A stretch of 47,335 nucleotides of DNA, taken from an uncultured Verrucomicrobiota bacterium (GTDB taxonomy: Bacteria > Verrucomicrobiota > Verrucomicrobiia > Limisphaerales > UBA1412). Below the pieces are notes generated by a model. It did no database searches. It was not told the DNA's origin and saw only the letters and a program-made list of their open reading frames with translations. Within the stretch, counting starts at the first letter, position 1; each line of letters opens with the position of its first letter. A program made the position numbers and the translations under genes. The stretch lies in the NCBI GenBank assembly GCA_944389455.1, contig CALXMK010000019.1:1-47335 (forward strand). Direction: 5' to 3'. This document shows positions 42,126-47,335 of the stretch, piece by piece.

Positions 42126-43310
42126 TTATTCTTCAGCTTTAGGAGTCTCCGTAGACTTTTGAGCTCTGTTTTTAATTACATCAAGCTGTTTGCTGAGAGT
42201 ATCCTTCTGCTTTTCATCCACTTCTGAAATCGCCTTGGCCGCAAACCTATCACCATTTGGAATATCCCCGCCAATGTAATAGACATAGGCGCGATAGAAA
42301 TCCATAGGATAATAAGGAGTCTGTTCCGCTGTCTTAAAAGCTTCTTCCGCAGCGTCAAGCAACTTAACAGAAAAGGCCAAACTCTTGCCATCCGTGCTCA
42401 TAAGCAGCTGCAAGCTCATGCCAAGCAACTCATTAGCACTATCTTTATGATCTTCCAGAAGCTGTTTTTCCAGTTTCTCTTGAGTTGCCTGATCTTTATC
42501 TTCCAATGCCTTTTGATACTTCGCTAAAACACGCTGTCCATCAATCTGCTTGCGGATAGCAGCGGCTCTTTGGGCCGCCTCTTCTCCCAACTGGGCATAT
42601 TTATCTAAGATCTTATCACAGGAATCATAGTCTTCCTGCTCAAAGCAAACCTCAAGCAAGTTAATAAAACTTTCCTCATTCTTGTTCTTTACAACTTTTT
42701 CCAACAACTGTTCAAACTTTTTATCCTTTTCAGGATCCTTGCTGGAGTAAACACTTTTGAAATTATCAATTTCAACCCGCAGTTTATCTGCCGCAATAGC
42801 AGCCTCTAAATCATAGGTCCCCTCCACTACCTGCTTAAGCGGTTCGTTCATCATCATAGGATGTCCCACCCAGGCGACTCGGCCCTCCTTATCAATAATA
42901 AAAGCGCAAGGAATACCATTTTGGCCATATGCCCTCATATAATTAAGATTGCACTTATTCTCCTTATCTAGAGCCACTGTGTAATCCATTTTTTCACCTT
43001 GCTCTTCGACAAAAGGTTTAACCTCTTCTGCCTTCTCATTTGAAATCCCGACAAAAACAACCTTATCGGAATATTCTTTCTGAAGCTCCGTCAAGTGAGG
43101 AATTGTCGTCCGGCAAGGACCGCACCAGGTTGCCCAAAATTCTACTACATATACACTTTTGCCATCGGTGACATTGACATCTTTTTTGCCTTTCACCCAT
43201 TCAGCAATCTCTAGCGGCTTGGCCTTATCGCCAATTTGATCCGCATACACAGCTGCAAAACTTAAATTTCCTATTAAGAGTGCAGCACCTACATAAGCTA
43301 TGCCTTTCAC
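42126..43310 (-). CDS. secreted TlpA-like thioredoxin-fold protein, paralogue 1
   Basis: 394 aa, GTG start (signal peptide MKGIAYVGAALLIGNLSFAA aligns with paralogue 2). The thioredoxin domain has WCGPC (Cys63, Cys66) and a cis-proline in GIPCAFIID, where a cysteine follows the proline. A further cysteine lies 15 residues before that one (NKCNLNYM). The C-terminal half is helical and TPR-like (RAYVYYIGGDIPNGDRFAAK, AISEVDEKQKD). Compared with the other two paralogues it has about 90 extra residues in between, including more cysteines (LEVCFEQEDYDSCDKIL). Probably a periplasmic disulfide oxidoreductase. Its promoter is next to the start codon. Confidence 0.88.
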   Translation of the reverse strand: MKGIAYVGAALLIGNLSFAAVYADQIGDKAKPLEIAEWVKGKKDVNVTDGKSVYVVEFWATWCGPCRTTIPHLTELQKEYSDKVVFVGISNEKAEEVKPFVEEQGEKMDYTVALDKENKCNLNYMRAYGQNGIPCAFIIDKEGRVAWVGHPMMMNEPLKQVVEGTYDLEAAIAADKLRVEIDNFKSVYSSKDPEKDKKFEQLLEKVVKNKNEESFINLLEVCFEQEDYDSCDKILDKYAQLGEEAAQRAAAIRKQIDGQRVLAKYQKALEDKDQATQEKLEKQLLEDHKDSANELLGMSLQLLMSTDGKSLAFSVKLLDAAEEAFKTAEQTPYYPMDFYRAYVYYIGGDIPNGDRFAAKAISEVDEKQKDTLSKQLDVIKNRAQKSTETPKAEE

Positions 43311-43319
43311 AATTTTGAT

Positions 43320-43357
43320 TCTATATTTTTCCTTTGAAGAATTACAAGAAAAAACTC
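43320..43357 (-). promoter_or_regulatory. promoter of tlpA paralogue 1 with conserved 17-bp box
   Basis: Plus-strand ATTACAAGAAAAAACTC (43341-43357) is identical to 44652-44668 upstream of paralogue 2. On the minus strand it contains TTGTAA as -35; a 16-bp spacer and TATAGA (43325-43320) follow, ending 9 nt before the GTG at 43310. Confidence 0.6.
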
Positions 43358-43632
43358 TCTATAGATACCGTTTAACAAACTATATTCTTAATTAAACACT
43401 CTTTTTAGGATTCTTAAAAACTCATCTCATAATCATATCTTTCGTCTTTGATTGCTTACACAAATCGCAGAAAAGATCTCCCAAAATTCTGTTCTATTTT
43501 AGCCACTTTATATCCCTTGTGGTTCTAAGAGCTCTTACCTAAAAATCTCTTTGGTTCTTCTCTTCTTCTTCCGAAATGATCTTCTCCTCATACAAATCTT
43601 TCCTCTTAACTTTTTTACACCCTTATATACGC

Positions 43633-44622
43633 CTAATGAGCCTCTTTATATTTAATAGTTTTCTGCTGGGATTCTCCCATTTTTTTGAATCTCTGCAAGA
43701 TTTTTTCTAGGTAATCTCTCTGGGATTCATCAATTTCAGAAAGAGCCTTTTCTGCACTCAAATCTCCATTGTCGAAATCCCCACTCATATAGTAAATAAA
43801 AGCACGATTGACATCTCCATTTGTATCAATATTGATACGGCCTTCTTTTTGAAAAGCCTCTTCTGACGCGTTAATCAGTCGGATGGAAAATTCCTTACTC
43901 TTTCCTTCAGTAAACAAAATGAACATATTGGCTAAAGAAACCAATTCTTCACCTTTCCCATCAAAATATTTCAAGATTTCCTTTTCTAATTTCTCCTGTT
44001 TCTCCTGATTATTATCTTTCAAAGCTTGAATATAGTTATCTCTGGCATAGCACAGGAGAAAATTTCTTTTAGCCAATGAATAGAGCTCTTTGAAACCCGG
44101 TCCTTTTTTTTCTTCTTTAAGATCATAGGTTCCCTCCACAACTTTCTTGAGCGGTTCATCCATCCTCAGAGGATGGCCCACCCAGACAACGAGACCTTCT
44201 CGGTCAATAATAAAAGCGCAGGGAATTCCCTTCTGATGATAAGCAGTCATATAGTTCTTCTGGCATTTTTCCTCTTTGTCCAGAGCAATTGTATAATTCA
44301 TCTTATCTCCCTGTTTTTCGACAAAAGGTTTAACCTTTTCAGCCGTCTCAGTAGAAATTCCGATAAAAACTACCTTATCATTATATTCTTCCTGAAGTTT
44401 CGTCAGATGGGGAATACTGCTAATACAGGGACCGCACCAGGTTGCCCAAAACTCGACCACATAGACACTCTTGCCATCAGTAACATCGATATCTTTTTTC
44501 CCTTTCACCCATTCACTTATCTCCAGAGGCTTAGCTCTATCTCCAATTTCATCTGCATATACAGGTGCTAATCCAAAACTTCCTATTAAAAGAGAAAAAC
44601 TTATAAAATACATCCATTTCAT
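43633..44622 (-). CDS. secreted TlpA-like thioredoxin-fold protein, paralogue 2
   Basis: 329 aa, ATG start, signal peptide MKWMYFISFSLLIGSFGLAP ending near VYA-D. WCGPC is at Cys63/Cys66. The second pair is C-x14-C ending in the cis-proline motif GIPCAFIID, as in both other paralogues. The C-terminal helical region ends in FIYYMSGDFDNGD...KALSEIDESQRD. It differs from paralogue 1 mainly by lacking the 90-residue middle insert. No clear terminator was seen between its stop and the paralogue 1 promoter (43358-43632). Probably periplasmic; partner unknown. Confidence 0.88.
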   Translation of the reverse strand: MKWMYFISFSLLIGSFGLAPVYADEIGDRAKPLEISEWVKGKKDIDVTDGKSVYVVEFWATWCGPCISSIPHLTKLQEEYNDKVVFIGISTETAEKVKPFVEKQGDKMNYTIALDKEEKCQKNYMTAYHQKGIPCAFIIDREGLVVWVGHPLRMDEPLKKVVEGTYDLKEEKKGPGFKELYSLAKRNFLLCYARDNYIQALKDNNQEKQEKLEKEILKYFDGKGEELVSLANMFILFTEGKSKEFSIRLINASEEAFQKEGRINIDTNGDVNRAFIYYMSGDFDNGDLSAEKALSEIDESQRDYLEKILQRFKKMGESQQKTIKYKEAH

Positions 44623-44631
44623 ACTGACAAT

Positions 44632-44668
44632 ATTGTATTATTTTATCTGAGATTACAAGAAAAAACTC
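44632..44668 (-). promoter_or_regulatory. promoter of tlpA paralogue 2 with conserved 17-bp box
   Basis: Contains the box identical to that of paralogue 1 (44652-44668). On the minus strand TTGTAA, a short 15-bp spacer and TACAAT (44637-44632) end 9 nt before the ATG at 44622. Confidence 0.55.
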
Positions 44669-44740
44669 ACTGAAGTGACACTCTAATTCTCTATTTATTC
44701 TTTTTTATCAAACATCGTTTCAGAAAAACCAAATCTCAAG

Positions 44741-44769
44741 TTGACAGTTTCTCTATACTCGTCTATGCT
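44741..44769 (+). promoter_or_regulatory. consensus sigma70 promoter overlapping apparent 5' codons of the hydrolase gene
   Basis: TTGACA (44741-44746), 17-bp spacer, TATGCT (44764-44769). The open frame extends back to a TTG that is the -35 box itself, so codons before 44780 are not coding. The box ends 10 nt before the ATG at 44780. Confidence 0.75.
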
Positions 44770-44779
44770 CGCTGAAGTT

Positions 44780-46288
44780 ATGTTCGAAATTTTTAAATCA
44801 AATCTTCCCTCTTCATGGAAATTATCTTCTCGGAAAATTACTTTCCCCCCTATTCTTGCTCTGGGAGCGCTGCTGACAACGATTCTCCCCACCGCTTTTG
44901 CACAATCTGTTGAAAGCAGCGAAATTTCTTCTCTCCGTATTTCTCAAGATGGAGAATATATTGTCTTAAATTGGACTCCCCCCTCAGATTCCTCAGTTTC
45001 AGCCTATACTCTCCAGACCACCCCTCGTCTGAATGACAATATTTGGGTCAATGCCCTAGCAGAACTCCCTTTGCCTGAAACACAAACCTCCTGGAGCGAA
45101 ACCAACAGCTTAAATCAGCGATTCTACCGTCTTTTGCAAGTCGAACACGCTGAACAGGGACGTCTTGAAGAAATTATATCCAAGACTCCTTATAATAAGA
45201 TGATCATCAAACTTATGGCTCAATCTTTTCTGGGAGATATCGATTTGCCCATTGAATATGACGTAACTCTCTATACGGTAAAACATGAGACTCTTACACC
45301 CTCCGGCAGTAAAACCTTAGCCAGCGGTATTTATGCTATTCCGGAAAACTGCACAGTCCCCAATGCCTTCCTAAGCTATCAGCACGGGACGATCATGGAG
45401 AAGAAGGAAGCTCCCAGCCAAGAGGATACTTTGAGTCAAATCGGCTGTGTATTGGCAGCTTCAATGGGATATATTACAACCGCTTCTGACTATCTTGGAC
45501 TGGGCAGCGGGGAAAGTTTTCATCCCTACTGTCACCGTGGTTCTGAAGCTACTGCCGCTTTAGATCTTCTACGTACCGCCCGCAACTGGTGTATTGAAAA
45601 TGATCAACCTCTCCCCGTGGGAAATCCTCTTTATATGTTGGGATACTCTCAGGGCGGACACGCTACCATGTCTCTTCATCGAGAAATTGAACTCTGGCAC
45701 AGCGATGAATTCCAAGTTATCGCTTCCGCTCCGATGGCAGGACCTTACGATTTATCTGGAACGATGATGAGCGATTTTCTCTCCGAACGCGAGATGCCGG
45801 CTCCTTACTATTATGCTTATCTGATTGCAGGCTATCAGCAAGCCTATCAGTTTGGCAACTCTATGGCAGACCTGCTGGCTCCCCCCTATGATACTCAGCT
45901 GCCACCCTTGTTGGACGGATATCATAGCTCCGCTGAAATTAACGCTCTCATGCCAAGTCATCCCAGAGAGATCCTCAAGCCGGAAATTCTTCAAGCAATC
46001 ATGGAAGACCCTGAACACCCGATACGAATCGCCTTAGCGGATAATGATACCTCAGTTGATTGGACTCCCAAAGGCCTGATGAGACTATATCATAGTCAAT
46101 CTGACACCTACGTTCCGTGGCAAAACTCCTTAACCGCCCAAAGAAATTTTAGACTCAAAGGATGCCAGGTAGAACTTATTGATCCAGCACCTGGTTTAGA
46201 CCACGGCGACGCCGCTTTGCCGGCAATCCAAAGTGCGCTCCTTTGGTTTATCTCCCTGGAAGAGGCTCGTCAAAATGGACTTCTCTGA
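44780..46288 (+). CDS. secreted alpha/beta hydrolase (secretory-lipase-like) with N-terminal YRL module
   Basis: 502 aa from the ATG at 44780. Earlier in-frame starts (TTG 44741, ATG 44765) lie in the promoter. The signal peptide is PPILALGALLTTILPTAFAQ. Residues about 50-120 (YIVLNW, YTLQT, NIWV, QRFYRLLQ) form the Fn3-like module shared with the protein at 23814. The hydrolase domain has ASDYLGLGSGESFHPYC, the nucleophile elbow GYSQGG with Ser290, SDTYVPW with a likely acid, and LDHGDA with the likely histidine. Fungal and bacterial secretory lipases share this layout. It probably cleaves esters outside the cytoplasm. It lies between tlpA paralogues 2 and 3. Confidence 0.87.
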   Translation: MFEIFKSNLPSSWKLSSRKITFPPILALGALLTTILPTAFAQSVESSEISSLRISQDGEYIVLNWTPPSDSSVSAYTLQTTPRLNDNIWVNALAELPLPETQTSWSETNSLNQRFYRLLQVEHAEQGRLEEIISKTPYNKMIIKLMAQSFLGDIDLPIEYDVTLYTVKHETLTPSGSKTLASGIYAIPENCTVPNAFLSYQHGTIMEKKEAPSQEDTLSQIGCVLAASMGYITTASDYLGLGSGESFHPYCHRGSEATAALDLLRTARNWCIENDQPLPVGNPLYMLGYSQGGHATMSLHREIELWHSDEFQVIASAPMAGPYDLSGTMMSDFLSEREMPAPYYYAYLIAGYQQAYQFGNSMADLLAPPYDTQLPPLLDGYHSSAEINALMPSHPREILKPEILQAIMEDPEHPIRIALADNDTSVDWTPKGLMRLYHSQSDTYVPWQNSLTAQRNFRLKGCQVELIDPAPGLDHGDAALPAIQSALLWFISLEEARQNGLL

Positions 46289-46294
46289 GAGAAT

Positions 46295-46328
46295 AAAAAA
46301 GATATCAGATAAAACTGATATCTTTTTT
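46295..46328. terminator. bidirectional terminator between the hydrolase and tlpA paralogue 3
   Basis: AAAAAAGATATCAG-ATAAAA-CTGATATCTTTTTT, a perfect 14-bp stem flanked by A and T runs. It serves convergent genes on both strands. Confidence 0.9.
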
Positions 46329-46426
46329 AGAAATGCTCTCGACAAAAAGTAAGATATTGATGTTCTTTTTATCAACTTATCCTTTTACTCACTAGAAGAA
46401 AAGGCTGTGCAAAGATTTTTTGTTCT

Positions 46427-47335
46427 TCAATTCTTGGAAGCTTTCGCCTGCTCCAAAGCCATCTTCCTATAGTATTCAAGCAGCTGCTCATGAAAATCTT
46501 TCCGATTTTCATCCATTTCTGAAATGGCCTTCTCTCGATACAGATCACCGTCTTCAATATCGCCGCTCTGATAACAGACAAAAGCCCTCTCAACATTGAA
46601 GTTAATAAAACTAATATGACGATCGGCTATAATCGTTTGTCCCGTCTTCTTAATAACTTCCTCTGCTGTATCGATGAGCTTAATAGAAAATTCCTTACAT
46701 TTACCCTTCGTCTTTATTATTAATAACATACTTAAATCAAATAACTTATCTGGATTATCTTTGTAGTATTCCAAGATCTGCTTTTCCAATGCTGCCTGTG
46801 CCGTCTGATCATTATCCTCTACCGCCTGCATGTACTTCTCCATGGAATATCGCAAAAGGACCCCATCTTTGACTATTTTGAATAATTTATTGACTGTCAG
46901 TTCCGGTTCCTCAAAATCATAGGTTCCCTCTACTATCTGCTTGAGAGGCTCATCTATCTTCATAGGATGCCCCACCCAGGCGACACTCCCCTCTTTATCA
47001 ATAATAAAAGCACAAGGAATACTTTTTTGGCCGTAGGCCTTCATGTAATACTCATGGCACTTGCCTTCTTTATCCAAAGCAACGGTATAATCCATCTTAT
47101 CCCCTTGCTTCTCAACAAAGGGCTTCACCTTCTCGGCCTCTTCCTTTGAGATGCCGATAAAAACTACTTTATCTCCATATTCCTTCTGAAGATCAGTCAA
47201 ATGCGGAATATTGATGATACAGGGCCCGCACCAGGTTGCCCAGAACTCTACCACATAAACGCTCTTGCCATCGGTGACATCGACATCTTTCTTGCCCTTT
47301 ACCCACTCGGCTATCTCCAGAGGCTTGGCCTTATC
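46427..47335 (-). CDS. TlpA-like thioredoxin-fold protein, paralogue 3 (5' end outside window)
   Basis: The frame is open to the right edge, 303 codons including stop. The start codon and signal peptide are missing. The first visible residues, DKAKPLEIAEWVKGKKDVDV, match residues about 28-47 of paralogues 1 and 2, so only about 27 residues are lost. WCGPC and the C-x14-C pair ending SIPCAFIID are conserved. The C-terminal helical region (RAFVCYQSGDIEDGDLYREK, AISEMDENRKD) is the same as in the others. It lacks the middle insert of paralogue 1. Confidence 0.87.
   Translation of the reverse strand, partial: DKAKPLEIAEWVKGKKDVDVTDGKSVYVVEFWATWCGPCIINIPHLTDLQKEYGDKVVFIGISKEEAEKVKPFVEKQGDKMDYTVALDKEGKCHEYYMKAYGQKSIPCAFIIDKEGSVAWVGHPMKIDEPLKQIVEGTYDFEEPELTVNKLFKIVKDGVLLRYSMEKYMQAVEDNDQTAQAALEKQILEYYKDNPDKLFDLSMLLIIKTKGKCKEFSIKLIDTAEEVIKKTGQTIIADRHISFINFNVERAFVCYQSGDIEDGDLYREKAISEMDENRKDFHEQLLEYYRKMALEQAKASKN

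Noticed and set aside
44741..44779. Longer N-terminus of the secreted hydrolase starting at TTG 44741 or ATG 44765
   Set aside because: These codons coincide with a consensus -35/-10 promoter; the ATG at 44780 gives a normal signal peptide.
1..47335. CRISPR arrays, tRNA, rRNA, tmRNA, integrases, transposases, toxin-antitoxin pairs, biosynthetic clusters
   Set aside because: None could be recognised by reading both strands; very diverged elements could be missed without a search tool.

Overview
This 47.3 kb window has moderate to low GC and dense coding. It looks like a chromosomal contig from a member of the PVC group, most likely Verrucomicrobiota and probably anaerobic or host-associated. 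The reasons are inferential: secreted DUF1080, BNR and beta-helix proteins, Tat-type signals on hydrolases, a multiplied family of secreted TlpA-like thioredoxins, and two exported proteins sharing a small 'Y-x-L/I-Q ... W ... R-x-YR' module common in verrucomicrobial secreted proteins. No rRNA, tRNA, CRISPR array, integrase or intact insertion sequence was seen. Both ends fall inside repeated sequence (an AAA-ATPase/nuclease gene on the left, a tlpA paralogue on the right), so the window may be a contig broken at repeats.

Layout. 1-1.9 kb: a cut-off AAA-ATPase/PD-(D/E)XK gene plus the orphaned tail of a second copy. 2-5.5 kb: a two-gene heterodimeric ABC exporter. 5.7-9.7 kb: a secreted metallophosphoesterase, then a paaK - ACT-domain - A-type Fe-S carrier operon. 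9.9-13.5 kb: a repeat-bearing lipoprotein, frr, an acyl-CoA synthetase and a TM2 protein. 13.6-17.5 kb: two exported carbohydrate-related proteins (double DUF1080 + BNR-like; beta-helix). 17.6-20.4 kb: a GYF/cyclic-nucleotide-binding protein divergent from a sugar kinase-MurQ fusion for peptidoglycan-sugar recycling. 20.6-26.4 kb: a large exported protein of unknown function, dinB, a secreted protein, gmk and a Tat-exported SGNH hydrolase. 26.9-29.8 kb: split ThrE-type exporter, a membrane protein and gpmA. 30-34.2 kb: rimO, metY and cysK. 34.4-37 kb: a protein joining RNA-polymerase alpha-CTD-like domains to a sigma-region-4-like helix-turn-helix, divergent from a lone CBM48 protein. 37.3-41.9 kb: a MerR regulator with its flavoprotein, then ugd-mutT-yhcH-DUF2520. 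42-47.3 kb: three tlpA paralogues and a secreted alpha/beta hydrolase.

Most interesting signals. (1) Seven genes for exported proteins have sigma70-like hexamers whose -10 box ends only 6-10 nt before the start codon, which predicts leaderless or near-leaderless mRNAs. Cytoplasmic or lipoprotein genes for which I could find a promoter have ordinary leaders. (2) The alpha-CTD/sigma4-like protein keeps the DNA-contacting residues of alpha-CTD and has a perfect inverted repeat over its own predicted +1. (3) The merR gene has a textbook 19-bp-spacer promoter with a central dyad. (4) The sugar kinase and MurQ are fused. (5) The TlpA paralogues share a second cysteine pair, one of which directly follows the cis-proline.
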